A stretch of DNA of 64,000 bases from Selenomonas sp. ND2010 (GCF_000702005.1 NZ_KL370848.1:72901-136900), one strand, 5' to 3'. Positions 28,445-38,123 are shown, numbered from the stretch's first letter. A program made the numbers and translations. The notes: generated from the letters alone by a model not told the origin.

Positions 28445-30934
28445 TTAACGGGAACCAAGCCGTTCGGCCAAACGATTTACCAACAGCTGGCGGAATTCTT
28501 CGCTGCCCTGCTGGAACTTGACCTCAACGCAAATGACATACACGGGGATGTCCATGCCCGCCTGGATGATTTCCGCCGGCACCTTAACCGCATCCTTCTC
28601 CGTGATGATAATTGCCTCTGCTCCCATATTTTTCGCCTGCTGCAGGATATCGGTCATTTCCTGCATATTGTAATCGTGATGGTCGGGATAACGCAGGCTT
28701 TCAATGATGACCACCCCGAGATCGGACAGCGTCTGTTCAAAGGAAGCCGGATTGCCAATAGCCGATACCGCCATGATCTTCTTCCCACGCATCTGATCTA
28801 CTTCAATGCCATCACCGGCAATATCCACGTACCAATCCGACAGTGGGATAAAGCAGCGTGGCTGATGGATGCTCTCGAGTATTTGAGCATCCGCATTATT
28901 TTTCCGGACGGTCTGGCGAATGTACTCGCAGGACCCTTCGGCTGCCTGATCGACTTTTGTCATCAGGCAGACATCGGCACGGCTGATATGCGATACTGGC
29001 TCGCGCAATGTTCCACGCGGCAGGATGTAGCCATTGCCAAACACGTTAACGGCATCAACGAGCAAAATATCCATATCGCGTTCGAGCTGCCAATGCTGAT
29101 AACCATCGTCGAGGATGGCCACTTCCGCACCAAAATGCTCTATCGCATACTTGCCTGTGAGCGAGCGGTCCGCACCGATGAGAACGGGTACGTTCGGCAG
29201 ATGCTTTGCCAGCATAAAGGCTTCATCGCCAGCTTCGGCAGCACTCATGTGGAGCTTTTTGCCATCGGATACGATACCGACTTTCCCATGCCATTTCGCC
29301 CGATACCCACGGTTCAGGATTACCACATGATAGCCCATATTGCGGATATCGGTTGCCAGCCGCTGTGCCGTTGGCGTCTTACCCGTGCCGCCCACGGTCA
29401 CGTTGCCCAGGCTGATGACAAAGCAGTCCAGCTTGCGATGGGTAAATATCCCCACGCGGTAGCCGGCCAGTTTGAGATTCACCAGACCCGCATAAATCAG
29501 CGAAAATACATAGAGGATGCCCATGATGATATGCATGAAGAAACCATGAACTTCCTTACTGTGCACCAAATCGATAAAGTACGTCTGGAAATTATCGATT
29601 TTTTGCGTAGCGCGGGCGCGCTGACGGTTCTCCGGACAACTTTCATAAGCCTCGAGCATTTCCCGCAGAATAACCGCCGATTTACGCGATGCGCCTTTAT
29701 TTTCATTGACGATGGCGAGCGTTTCCGCCTCCATGCGGGCGCGGTGCTCTGGGTCATCGAAAAGACGAACTACCTCTTTGGCGAGTTCTTCCTCATTGTT
29801 TACGGTAATGCAAGCATCGCGGTTCTTGAATAGCGCATGGGTGTCTTTGAAGTTGAACATATTATGACCGACGATAATGGCCTTGCCATGTGCTGCCGGC
29901 TCCAAAATATTGTGCCCACCATGCGGGATCAGACTCCCGCCTACATACACCACATCACCCACACTGTATACCTTGCCAAGCTCACCGATAGTATCGAGAA
30001 TGACAATATCTTCGTTATGGGACTCTTCCTGCTGGAGCTTTGTACGGGTGGTCACCGTGAAGCCCGCTTTTTTGCAGAGGTGAATGACTTCCTGGGTACG
30101 AAGCAATTCTCGCGGTGCGATGACCAATTTGGCACCGCGATGTTTTTCCCGAACTGCCTGAAAGGCTTTCAGCACATAGTCCTCTTCCCCACGATGGGTG
30201 GAACCAGCCAGGAAAATCCCCTCGTTATCCGTGAGCCCCATCTCCCGGATAATCCGTTCTTTTTCCTCCGCACTGACATCCGTATAGGTCTGATCGAACT
30301 TCGTATTGCCTGTAACCGTGACCAATTCTGGCGGCGCACCGAGCCGCATGATGTAATCCGCATCAATCTGAGACTGCATCGCAAACTTCTTAACCGTACC
30401 AATCATTTCCGTAAGCAAACTGTGGAGATGCTTGTACTGTTTGACACTCCGGTCACTGATGCGGCCGTTGACCATCATGACCGGAATGTGCAACTGACGG
30501 GCGGTTTTCAGGAAATTCGGCCAAAGCTCCGTCTCAACCGGCAAAAACACCCGTGGATGAATGCGGCGCAATACATGTCCGGCCAAGAATGGCAAATCCA
30601 ACGGAAAATAAATGATGGAATCCGCATCCTTGATGATACGGTTCGCCATCTCGTAACCACTAGTCGTTACTACTGACACCAGAATAGGGCTCGTCGGGAA
30701 CTCCTTGCGGAATTCCTTGATAAGCGGGCTTGTCGCCACAATCTCGCCCACGGAGGCAGCATGTACCCAGATGCAATGCTTCTTGGCCACTTTTTCCAAA
30801 GCATGCTCGGGAAAGAAACCGAGGCTCTGCCGGATTCGCATCACAAATCCCTTTTCACGAATCGATCGCACCATGAAAACGGGAATGATCATGATGGCAA
30901 CAATGATCGCCAAGATATTATAGAGTATCTGCAT
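28445..30934 (-). CDS. waaA-lpxK: WaaA-LpxK fusion: Kdo transferase and lipid A 4'-kinase
   Basis: An 829-residue single frame joining two lipid A enzymes. Residues 1 to about 438 are a GT-B Kdo transferase: N-terminal anchor, CIWVHAASVGEIVATSPLI, VETELWPNFLKTA and GGHNILEPAAHGKAIIVGHN. Residues from about 440 are LpxK: a membrane segment, the P-loop NVTVGGTGKTPTAQR near residue 510 and ILDDGYQHWQLERDMDILLVDA. LpxK acts just before WaaA in the pathway, so the fusion joins successive steps on the same membrane substrate. No frameshift or stop separates them. It lies between msbA (18 bp) and kdsB. Confidence 0.95.
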   Translation of the reverse strand: MQILYNILAIIVAIMIIPVFMVRSIREKGFVMRIRQSLGFFPEHALEKVAKKHCIWVHAASVGEIVATSPLIKEFRKEFPTSPILVSVVTTSGYEMANRIIKDADSIIYFPLDLPFLAGHVLRRIHPRVFLPVETELWPNFLKTARQLHIPVMMVNGRISDRSVKQYKHLHSLLTEMIGTVKKFAMQSQIDADYIMRLGAPPELVTVTGNTKFDQTYTDVSAEEKERIIREMGLTDNEGIFLAGSTHRGEEDYVLKAFQAVREKHRGAKLVIAPRELLRTQEVIHLCKKAGFTVTTRTKLQQEESHNEDIVILDTIGELGKVYSVGDVVYVGGSLIPHGGHNILEPAAHGKAIIVGHNMFNFKDTHALFKNRDACITVNNEEELAKEVVRLFDDPEHRARMEAETLAIVNENKGASRKSAVILREMLEAYESCPENRQRARATQKIDNFQTYFIDLVHSKEVHGFFMHIIMGILYVFSLIYAGLVNLKLAGYRVGIFTHRKLDCFVISLGNVTVGGTGKTPTAQRLATDIRNMGYHVVILNRGYRAKWHGKVGIVSDGKKLHMSAAEAGDEAFMLAKHLPNVPVLIGADRSLTGKYAIEHFGAEVAILDDGYQHWQLERDMDILLVDAVNVFGNGYILPRGTLREPVSHISRADVCLMTKVDQAAEGSCEYIRQTVRKNNADAQILESIHQPRCFIPLSDWYVDIAGDGIEVDQMRGKKIMAVSAIGNPASFEQTLSDLGVVIIESLRYPDHHDYNMQEMTDILQQAKNMGAEAIIITEKDAVKVPAEIIQAGMDIPVYVICVEVKFQQGSEEFRQLLVNRLAERLGSR

Positions 30935-30952
30935 ATCTCTATCTTTCCCTTC

Positions 30953-32683
30953 TTACACGTTCTTCTTGTTGAATTGAATATTATACAAATAGCTATACAA
31001 GCCATCAAGTTTCAAAAGTTCTTCATGTGTACCATGCTCTTTTACATGACCATTGTCAATAACAAAGATCTGGTCGGCATTGAAAATCGTCGAAAGGCGA
31101 TGGGCAATGACAAAGGACGTACGACCCACCATAAGCTTGTCTAGGGCAGCCTGAACGATTTTCTCACTTTCCGTGTCCAGAGCTGACGTCGCCTCGTCAA
31201 GAATCAAGATCCGCGGATTCTTGAGGATTGCCCGGGCAATGGCCATGCGCTGGCGCTGCCCGCCCGAAAGGTTCATCCCGCGCTCCCCGATTTTCGTTTC
31301 ATAGCCCTGGGGCAGGTTGCGGATGAATTCATCGGCATTGGCCGCCTTGGCTGCCTCGATGACCTCCTCATCCGTAGCATCCAAACGGCCATAACGGATA
31401 TTTTCCATTACCGTTGTCGAGAACAACAGGGTTTCCTGCGGAACAATACCAATCTGTTCCCGCAGCGACGAAACCGTAACATCGCGGATATCCGTTCCAT
31501 CGATTGAGATGGAACCATCCGTAATCTCATAAAAGCGCGGAATCAGGTTGGCAATCGTCGACTTGCCTGCACCACTCGGCCCAACGAAGGCAATCATCTG
31601 GCCTGGCTTAGCATCCAGTGAGACATCCGACAGGGCCGGAACCCCCTTCTTATACTCAAAGGATACGTGATTGAGCTTGACCGCACCGGAAATCTCCGGC
31701 AGCGGTTTTGCCCCTTCTTTATCACTGATAGGCTCTTCCAAATCAATGACCGCAAAGACGCGGTCAACCGCAGCCATAGCGCGCTGCAGGTTGCCATATA
31801 CGCGGGACAAACGCTTGACCGGATTGGCCAGATTGACGGCATACGTCAAAAATGCCACCAATGCACCAGCCGTCATTTCGTCATTGACAACCTCATAGCC
31901 GCCAAACCACACGATAAAGGTGACCGATATTGCCGCCAGAAATTCTACTGTCGGCGTCAACAGGCTCGTAAGCTGAACATTTTTCATAGCCGCCTGGAAA
32001 TTGAGCTGATTCTGATGGGTAAAACGATCCGTCTCATACTTTTCACGGACGAAAGATTTCACCACGCGAATCGCCGAAATGCTCTCCTGCAACAGGGAAG
32101 TGATGTCCGCCATGCGTTCCTGGATAACCGTACCATTGCGCTTGATTTTCCGGCCAAAGATTTTCATCGCCTGCCCCACCAAAGGAATGACCACCAAAGT
32201 CAGCAGGGAAAGTTTCCAATCCAGGTAAACCATCAAAACCAGCGAACCGATAAGAATCGAACCTTCCGTGACCATCTCAATGAGCTGGTCCACGAGTGCT
32301 GACTGGATGGCCGCAACATCGTTGGTGATGTAACTCATCGTCTCACCGGTCTGATGTTTATCAAAATACGCCATCGGCATGCGCTGGAATTTACGGAACA
32401 TAACCTCACGGACATCGATGATTACCTTTTGGCCAATATACGACACCAGATAGGACTGCCCATAAAAGAATATGCCACGAATAAAGAACACCACAACGAT
32501 GCCAACGCAAATCATATTGAGCATCATCATATCCTTATCCGCTAACACTTTATCGATCATATCCTTGATAATCCAAGGCAGGTACAGGTTACAGCCGGCT
32601 GCTACAATAATGCAGATAATAGCCAGGACCAGCTGCTTCAGATATGGTCGAATAAACTGAAGCAGTCGCTTATAATTCTTCAT
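30953..32683 (-). CDS. msbA: Lipid A flippase MsbA (ABC exporter)
   Basis: A 576-residue half-transporter. Six membrane helices lie in about residues 15-310 and the nucleotide-binding domain in about 335-576, with Walker A GPSGAGKST, signature NLSGGQRQRMAIARAI and Walker B ILILDEATSALD. It flips Kdo2-lipid A core across the inner membrane. The sequence alone fits any lipid-linked ABC exporter; the place between lpxB (14-bp overlap) and waaA-lpxK makes MsbA the natural reading. Confidence 0.92.
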   Translation of the reverse strand: MKNYKRLLQFIRPYLKQLVLAIICIIVAAGCNLYLPWIIKDMIDKVLADKDMMMLNMICVGIVVVFFIRGIFFYGQSYLVSYIGQKVIIDVREVMFRKFQRMPMAYFDKHQTGETMSYITNDVAAIQSALVDQLIEMVTEGSILIGSLVLMVYLDWKLSLLTLVVIPLVGQAMKIFGRKIKRNGTVIQERMADITSLLQESISAIRVVKSFVREKYETDRFTHQNQLNFQAAMKNVQLTSLLTPTVEFLAAISVTFIVWFGGYEVVNDEMTAGALVAFLTYAVNLANPVKRLSRVYGNLQRAMAAVDRVFAVIDLEEPISDKEGAKPLPEISGAVKLNHVSFEYKKGVPALSDVSLDAKPGQMIAFVGPSGAGKSTIANLIPRFYEITDGSISIDGTDIRDVTVSSLREQIGIVPQETLLFSTTVMENIRYGRLDATDEEVIEAAKAANADEFIRNLPQGYETKIGERGMNLSGGQRQRMAIARAILKNPRILILDEATSALDTESEKIVQAALDKLMVGRTSFVIAHRLSTIFNADQIFVIDNGHVKEHGTHEELLKLDGLYSYLYNIQFNKKNV

Positions 32684-33845
32684 GTTCTTCCCCCGATAAT
32701 TCTTTACTTTCCGAAAAGCGGCGGGCAGCCGTCAGGATTTTTTCCGCTACCCTTGCCGAAGCTCCCGGTGCCCCCAGTTTTTCGCAGGCGGCCGCAAGCT
32801 TGGTCACCACAACTTCCCGGCTCTCCTCGCCTGGATAGAGGCGCAGGAGCTCTGTGGCAATATTTTCCGGAGTCACTGCATCCTGCAGCAGCTCCGTTTC
32901 AAACTGCTCGCCGAGCAGAATGTTCGGCAGGCTGAAATTCTCTACATGTACTAACAATTTTCCTACGGCATAGGAAATTGGCGACAACCGATAGAGCACC
33001 ACGCATGGCAGCCCCATAAGGGCAGCCTCCATGATAACCGTCCCTGAAGTTGCCACAGCAGCATCGGCCGCCCCCATCAGCGAATAACGCATCTCATGGG
33101 TGAGCGTCACCGGCACACCAGCTTCCTCGATGAGCTGGCGAATCCGCGCCTCATTGATTCCATCGGCCACCGGCAGCAGCAGCATCGTATCCGGCTTCTG
33201 CTCTAAAAGCTTCTTCGCACCAACCAGCATCGAAGGAAGCAACAATTCGATTTCCTGTTTGCGGCTGCCAGGCATCAGCAAGACTGCCGCCTTATCCGCA
33301 GGAATGCCGAAGTGTTTCCTGGCCTGTTCGCGCGGCAGTTCCGCCTTTACCTTGTCTACCAACGGATTGCCGACAAAGGAAATATTAGCCCCAGCCTTTT
33401 CATATACGGGAAGCTCGTGCGGGAAAATAGCCACAAATTCGTCGGCCCATTTCGTGCATTCCTTTGCCCTTCCCTTGCGCCAAGCCCAAGCCGACGGCGG
33501 GATATACGAAAACACGGGGATACCGAGCTTCTTGGCCCGCTTGGCCAACCGCCAGTTGAAATCCGGATAATCGATCAACACCAAAAGATCTGGCTTTTCC
33601 TGTTTCATGAATTCCGTCAGACCATCCAACAGATTCAGAAGGCGCCGCAGGTTCTTAATCACTTCCCACACGCCCATTACATTATAATCGGCAAAATTCT
33701 CATAAAGCCGTACGCCAGCCTCTTCCATCCGCGCACCGCCAAAACCGATAAGTTCAATGGACGGGTCCATCCTAAGGATAGAAGATGCCAGCTGTTCTCC
33801 ATGCACATCACCGGACACTTCACCGGCAGAAAACATGATTTTCAT
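32670..33845 (-). CDS. lpxB: Lipid-A-disaccharide synthase
   Basis: A 391-residue GT-B glycosyltransferase joining UDP-diacylglucosamine and lipid X. It has KIMFSAGEVSGDVHGEQLA at the N-terminus, LVLIDYPDFNWRLAKRAKK, YIPPSAWAWRKGRAK, and the late ATSGTVIMEAALMGLPCVVLYR block, all LpxB signatures. The start is the ATG 8 nt after AGGAGG, three codons inside a GTG. It overlaps msbA by 14 bp and has its own promoter. Confidence 0.96.
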   Translation of the reverse strand: MKIMFSAGEVSGDVHGEQLASSILRMDPSIELIGFGGARMEEAGVRLYENFADYNVMGVWEVIKNLRRLLNLLDGLTEFMKQEKPDLLVLIDYPDFNWRLAKRAKKLGIPVFSYIPPSAWAWRKGRAKECTKWADEFVAIFPHELPVYEKAGANISFVGNPLVDKVKAELPREQARKHFGIPADKAAVLLMPGSRKQEIELLLPSMLVGAKKLLEQKPDTMLLLPVADGINEARIRQLIEEAGVPVTLTHEMRYSLMGAADAAVATSGTVIMEAALMGLPCVVLYRLSPISYAVGKLLVHVENFSLPNILLGEQFETELLQDAVTPENIATELLRLYPGEESREVVVTKLAAACEKLGAPGASARVAEKILTAARRFSESKELSGEEHEEL

Positions 33846-33886
33846 GCAGAACACCTCCTGCTATTTCACATAATAGTCCACTCTTT

Positions 33887-33915
33887 ATTATACATAAAGT
33901 TGATGCAGAGTGCAA
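33887..33915 (-). promoter_or_regulatory. Sigma-70 promoter of lpxB-msbA-waaA/lpxK and following genes
   Basis: On the minus strand TTGCAC (33915-33910) and consensus TATAAT (33892-33887) are spaced by 17 bp, about 42 nt before the lpxB start and just after the terminator that follows lpxI. This starts a separate transcription unit inside the envelope cluster. Confidence 0.75.
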
Positions 33916-33940
33916 AGCACTCCACACCCCCTCTTACATG

Positions 33941-33981
33941 AAAAAGACGCAAATGGACACATTTTTGTATCCACTGCGTCT
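33941..33981 (-). terminator. Terminator after lpxI
   Basis: GACGCA (33946-33951) and TGCGTC (33975-33980) close a hairpin with further partial pairs (TGGA with TCCA) inside. On the minus strand it is followed by T5. It lies 6 bp past the lpxI stop and ends the upstream unit before the lpxB promoter. Confidence 0.75.
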
Positions 33982-33986
33982 ACGAA

Positions 33987-34790
33987 TTACATTGCTACAA
34001 TCGTTATATCGTTTTCATCCGCCAGTTTCAGGACCTTGTCCTGTTCAACCAATAAGGTTTCACCGGCCTCAATGACCAAAGCCTTGGCGCCTACTTCCAC
34101 CATTGTGCGCAAGGTGGTAAGACCTACCGCGGGCACATCGAAGCGCTTATCCTGCTGTGGCTTGGCCACCTTGGCCACCACAGCGCCGCCTCTAGCCAGC
34201 TGACCGCCACGACGGATACAAGCATCGGTGCCTTCAATGGCTTCCAAAGCCATGACAGCCAGTCCTTTCACGACCACAGTCTGACCTACGTCCATGCGGC
34301 CGATTTCCTTTGCCATCCGAAAACCGAACTCCATGTCCTTCTTCTCATCCTCAGTCGGTTTGCGCTTGGTAAGCACGCCTGCTGCCGGCATCAATGGCCG
34401 AATCAACGCGGTCTGATCGACAACTTTGGCCCCGGTGCTCTCGACAGCAGCCACCAAGGCCTCCATAACCGTATCATCTTTACGGTCCTTGAGGCTCATG
34501 AGAATCTGCATGGTCTTAAGATCCGGCATCGCCTTATGCGCATACAAGAGTTCCTTGGTAACTTTGCCAATCATCGTCACCTGGGTAATCTTGTTCTTCT
34601 TCAAATACTTGAGAATCTTACCGACCTTAAAGACGCTGATCTCCTGATAGTCCGTAGCATATTCCTTCAGGCATTCTTCCGTCTCCGGAAGCAAGGAAAC
34701 AATATATACCTCATTGCCCTGTGCTCTGGCTGCTTTGGCACATTCCACCGGCAAAAAACCGATGCCGGCCAGCAGTCCGACTCTTTCCAT
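33987..34790 (-). CDS. lpxI: UDP-2,3-diacylglucosamine pyrophosphatase LpxI
   Basis: A 267-residue enzyme that hydrolyses UDP-2,3-diacylglucosamine to lipid X. It replaces LpxH, a different fold. N-terminal MERVGLLAGIGFLPVECAKAA and the C-terminal half (GTDACIRRGGQLARGGAVV, DVPAVGLTTLRTMVEVGA) are the two LpxI (DUF1009) domains. The start is the ATG 6 nt after TGGAGG. It lies between lpxA and lpxB, exactly where the pathway needs it. Confidence 0.94.
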   Translation of the reverse strand: MERVGLLAGIGFLPVECAKAARAQGNEVYIVSLLPETEECLKEYATDYQEISVFKVGKILKYLKKNKITQVTMIGKVTKELLYAHKAMPDLKTMQILMSLKDRKDDTVMEALVAAVESTGAKVVDQTALIRPLMPAAGVLTKRKPTEDEKKDMEFGFRMAKEIGRMDVGQTVVVKGLAVMALEAIEGTDACIRRGGQLARGGAVVAKVAKPQQDKRFDVPAVGLTTLRTMVEVGAKALVIEAGETLLVEQDKVLKLADENDITIVAM

Positions 34791-34815
34791 GGAAATCCTC
34801 CAAATCAATCAAATC

Positions 34816-35631
34816 TCAGTCATTATCACGACGTTCCCGGCAAATGCCACGGTCAGCATTGCGCAGGAAGCGCAGCAGATGATCGACCTCATCACAGGAA
34901 TCTACTTCCTGCTCGATTACCGATATTGCCTGCTCCAACGTGAGACCAGCACGGTAAACAATTTTGTACGCCTGCTTGATATTGCGGCGGGCCTCCAATT
35001 TGATGCCAGCGCGGGAAATTCCGACGCTGTTAAGGCCTACGACCTTGGCCGGGCGTCCATCGACAATAGTGAACGGAACGACGTCCTGCGTAAGCTTTGA
35101 CATGCCGCCAACCATGGCATTGCGGCCAATTTTGACGAACTGGTGCACACCAGCCATGCCGCCGACAACGGCGCGGTCCTCTACGACAACATGACCAGCC
35201 AGGCTTGCCAGGTTCGACATGATGACGTGATTGCCCACGATGCAGTTATGCGCAACATGGGTCAGCGCCATCAGCAGGCAGTCACTGCCAATACGGGTTT
35301 CTTCGCCTTCACCGGTAGCACGATGAACCGTTGCCCCCTCGCGAATGGTGGTCCGGTCACCGATTACGGTATAACTCTTCTCCCCCCGGAACTTGAGGTC
35401 CTGCGGTTCTTCGCCAATCGATGCCCCCTGGAAGATATGGCAGTCTCTGCCGATTTCCGTCCAGCCTTGGATTACTACGTGCGGGCCGATTACCGTGCCC
35501 TCACCGATCTCGACATTCTCGCCGATAACCGAGTACGGACCAACCGTGACGTTCGCGGCAATCTTCGCCCCCGGTGCGATAACTGCAGTCTCATGTATAT
35601 TATTTGTAATACTGGTTTTCTCAGTAGTCAT
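34816..35631 (-). CDS. lpxA: UDP-N-acetylglucosamine O-acyltransferase
   Basis: A 271-residue left-handed beta-helix acyltransferase that starts lipid A synthesis. Hexapeptide repeats run from about residue 10 to 180 (AVIAPGAKIAANVTVGPYSV, IGEGTVIGPHVVI). The catalytic histidine lies in LMALTHVAHNCIVGNHV near residue 120. The helical C-terminal domain (NIKQAYKIVYRAGLTLEQA) is full length. The start is the ATG after AAGGAG. About 200 bp separate it from fabZ; no clear promoter was seen in that gap. Confidence 0.96.
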   Translation of the reverse strand: MTTEKTSITNNIHETAVIAPGAKIAANVTVGPYSVIGENVEIGEGTVIGPHVVIQGWTEIGRDCHIFQGASIGEEPQDLKFRGEKSYTVIGDRTTIREGATVHRATGEGEETRIGSDCLLMALTHVAHNCIVGNHVIMSNLASLAGHVVVEDRAVVGGMAGVHQFVKIGRNAMVGGMSKLTQDVVPFTIVDGRPAKVVGLNSVGISRAGIKLEARRNIKQAYKIVYRAGLTLEQAISVIEQEVDSCDEVDHLLRFLRNADRGICRERRDND

Positions 35632-35829
35632 CTGCTCCAACTCCTTCAACTATCCTTAAACTGACAGCCATTCACCCCTGAATATGGCTGCAGGTTTCTT
35701 TGCTCTGTCCTTATATTTATATATTCCCCAAGAAACTCCAAATTCTCGTATCTTATATGACAGCAAATCCAGGCGTTTTTCGAGTTGAACAAAGATTATC
35801 TCTTTCTCTCATGCAAAAATCATTGAAAA

Positions 35830-36270
35830 TCAAAGATTTTCGCTCTTTCTCATAGCAAATTTGAAATCAGCCGAAGCAGCAAGCTTACCATCCACATAAC
35901 CATCACAGTGAAGCATACCAAAATCTCCACGCACACGAACGAGGTGAGACTTCGTCACCAGCTGATCGCCCGGCACTACCGGGTGTTTGAACTTGACGTT
36001 CTCCATGCCGCCAAACAGTGCAATCTTGCCACGGTTTTCTTCCGGATACAGCATCATAACACCGCCGACCTGAGCCATCGCCTCAAGAATCAAAACGCCA
36101 GGCATGATGGGATGATCCGGGAAATGTCCACGGAACTGCGGCTCCATCATCGTCACGTTCTTGATGCCTGTTGCCGATTTCATCGGGTCCAGTTCAATGA
36201 TGCGGTCAACCAGCAGCATCGGCGGACGATGCGGCAGGATTTTCTGAATTTCGTTGATATCTAAAACCAT
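35830..36270 (-). CDS. fabZ: 3-hydroxyacyl-ACP dehydratase FabZ
   Basis: A 146-residue hot-dog-fold dehydratase of fatty acid elongation. The HRPPMLLVDRIIELD motif and the catalytic HFPDHPIMPGVLILEAMAQ helix are diagnostic. Its place between lpxC and lpxA is common: FabZ and LpxA compete for the 3-hydroxyacyl-ACP pool, so co-expression balances phospholipid and LPS. In some Bacteroidetes the two are fused with LpxC; here they are separate genes. Confidence 0.97.
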   Translation of the reverse strand: MVLDINEIQKILPHRPPMLLVDRIIELDPMKSATGIKNVTMMEPQFRGHFPDHPIMPGVLILEAMAQVGGVMMLYPEENRGKIALFGGMENVKFKHPVVPGDQLVTKSHLVRVRGDFGMLHCDGYVDGKLAASADFKFAMRKSENL

Positions 36271-36308
36271 GATTTTTCCTTCTTCCTTTAATTAATCACA
36301 ATCCAACA

Positions 36309-37139
36309 TTAACCCAATGAACCAGCAATCACTTTTGCCAGCTGCGTATTAAGCGCATGACCAGAAGCCACCGCGATGACATGACCGCGGATTTTTCCTG
36401 CCAGGCGCAAATCGCCAATCACATCCAAAATCTTATGACGGACCAACTCATCTTCAAAATGAAGCGGATTCAGCCATCCCTCGTCATTGTAAACGATGAC
36501 GCTTTCCAGGGTTCCGCCCAGCCCCAGTCCCATATTACGAAGTGCTTCAATCTCTTTTTCGTAAGCAATCGTACGGGCCGGTGCAATTTCCTTATGATAA
36601 GTTTCTGGTGTAATCTCGAAATTCTGGTACTGAACACCAATGAGCTTGTGCGGATTCAGCGACGTAAAGCTTACACGGAAACCATCGTAAGGAACGACCA
36701 TGACAAACCGTTTATTTTCTTCATCATCAATACGATAGACCTTGTCGATAACGATCTCATGGCATTCCTTTTCCTGCTCCTGACGGCCAGCCTTCTCCAG
36801 CAACTCAAAAAATGCCAGCGAAGAGCCATCTGCCACTGGTGGTTCCTCCGAATCCATTTCCACCACGCAGTTATCGATGCCCTGCGCATGAAAGGCACTC
36901 ATCAAGTGCTCGATCGTGAATACTTTATAGCCATTTTCCTCAACCGTTGTCGCGCGCAGCGTCGACGTGACGTTTGAGGCTGCAGCATGGATTGACGGCC
37001 GTTCTGCAATATCGGTGCGAACGAACAGGATTCCCGTGTCAACCGGTGCTGGTTTGAGCACCATGTGAACCTCCCGGCCCGAATGCAATCCGATGCCGGT
37101 ATAGGAAACCTCTGCCGCAATCGTAATCTGTTTCTGCAA
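36309..37139 (-). CDS. lpxC: UDP-3-O-acyl-GlcNAc deacetylase
   Basis: A 276-residue zinc amidase that commits UDP-acyl-GlcNAc to lipid A. FTIEHLMSAFHAQGIDNC carries the first zinc histidine (near residue 75), ELVRHKILDVIGDLRLAG the second histidine and the aspartate, and a late histidine lies in GHVIAVASGHALN. The start is TTG after GGGGGGAG. No long C-terminal degradation tail as in E. coli is present, so FtsH-type control by that route is unlikely (inference). Confidence 0.97.
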   Translation of the reverse strand: MQKQITIAAEVSYTGIGLHSGREVHMVLKPAPVDTGILFVRTDIAERPSIHAAASNVTSTLRATTVEENGYKVFTIEHLMSAFHAQGIDNCVVEMDSEEPPVADGSSLAFFELLEKAGRQEQEKECHEIVIDKVYRIDDEENKRFVMVVPYDGFRVSFTSLNPHKLIGVQYQNFEITPETYHKEIAPARTIAYEKEIEALRNMGLGLGGTLESVIVYNDEGWLNPLHFEDELVRHKILDVIGDLRLAGKIRGHVIAVASGHALNTQLAKVIAGSLG

Positions 37140-37172
37140 AACTACTCCCCCCGAATAAAAATTCCTTTCTCT

Positions 37173-37201
37173 ATTTTACCCAACAATGTTCGGTTGCGCA
37201 A
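37173..37201 (-). promoter_or_regulatory. Sigma-70 promoter of lpxC-fabZ-lpxA-lpxI
   Basis: On the minus strand TTGCGC (37201-37196) and TAAAAT (37178-37173) are spaced by 17 bp, about 34 nt before the lpxC start codon. The committed step of lipid A synthesis would thus have its own promoter within the cluster. Confidence 0.6.
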
Positions 37202-37214
37202 GTAGCCGAAGTAC

Positions 37215-38084
37215 TCACCACTCTTCACGGACAGACTTCCAGCGGTCGTGCAGCCAGAACCATTCTTCTGGATATTTCCGGACATGGTCTTCGATCGCTT
37301 TCGTCAACAACTGAGACATCTGACGAATATCCTCACGCTTATCCTTGGTCTTTTCCACATGGAACGGTCCCTCGACAATCAACGTATGCCTGCCATTTTC
37401 TTCCCGATGCATAAACGAAGTGAATATCGGGACGTTCTGAAAACGAGCCATCGAAGCCGCCCCCGGCGTACAGTTCGTCGGCTGATTGAAGAAATCCAGG
37501 ATAATGCCGTCATGACGGTTGGTATCCTGGTCCATAATCAAACCAATGGCCCAGCCTTTTTTCAGCATCGCAAACATCTCCCGCACATCCGTCTTGTAGG
37601 TGATATGCATGCCAATCATGGTCCGATACTCATTGATGAAGCGGTCTGCTCCTGATGACTTCTGTTTCATGGCCACTCCGACCAGCGGAATACCAGCCAT
37701 GGCAAACGCGCCGCCCATGAGCTCCCAGTTGCCACTGTGTGCTGCCGCGATAATTGCTCCTTTTCCCTCAGCCATGCCTTGCTGAAGTTTTTCCAGGCCC
37801 TCGATGCGAACGTATTCCTGTGGTTTCTTCTTGATCAGTGGAAAGCGAAGCACCTCAAACAGCATCGGTCCAAAGCGGACAGCACTGGCCTTGGCAATTC
37901 GCGTTGCCTCCGCTTCACTGACCTGCAAACATTTCTTTATCTGTTCCCGTGCCAACCGCTTGCGTTTGCTTGGCAGGACCAGCCAGGCAAAATTTCCCAA
38001 GCCGCGTCCCAATGCCTCACACACGGTTCGTGGAAGCATGCAGGCAATCGCACTGATTGCCTTCATCAGATAGTAGGAAAACAT
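37215..38084 (-). CDS. Lipid A acyltransferase (LpxL/HtrB family), copy 2
   Basis: A 289-residue inner-membrane acyltransferase. The HX4E motif is HSGNWE near residue 113, and MDQDTNRHDGIILDFFNQP near residue 185 is the second conserved block. It has an N-terminal hydrophobic anchor (MFSYYLMKAISAIACM). It differs clearly from copy 1 at 24212-25126, so each likely has its own acyl or position preference. A terminator lies directly before its ribosome binding site, so expression depends on readthrough from lpxD. Confidence 0.92.
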   Translation of the reverse strand: MFSYYLMKAISAIACMLPRTVCEALGRGLGNFAWLVLPSKRKRLAREQIKKCLQVSEAEATRIAKASAVRFGPMLFEVLRFPLIKKKPQEYVRIEGLEKLQQGMAEGKGAIIAAAHSGNWELMGGAFAMAGIPLVGVAMKQKSSGADRFINEYRTMIGMHITYKTDVREMFAMLKKGWAIGLIMDQDTNRHDGIILDFFNQPTNCTPGAASMARFQNVPIFTSFMHREENGRHTLIVEGPFHVEKTKDKREDIRQMSQLLTKAIEDHVRKYPEEWFWLHDRWKSVREEW

Positions 38085-38123
38085 CTTTTTTCCTCCCTTT
38101 TCCTAACGATTCCATACTCTTGC

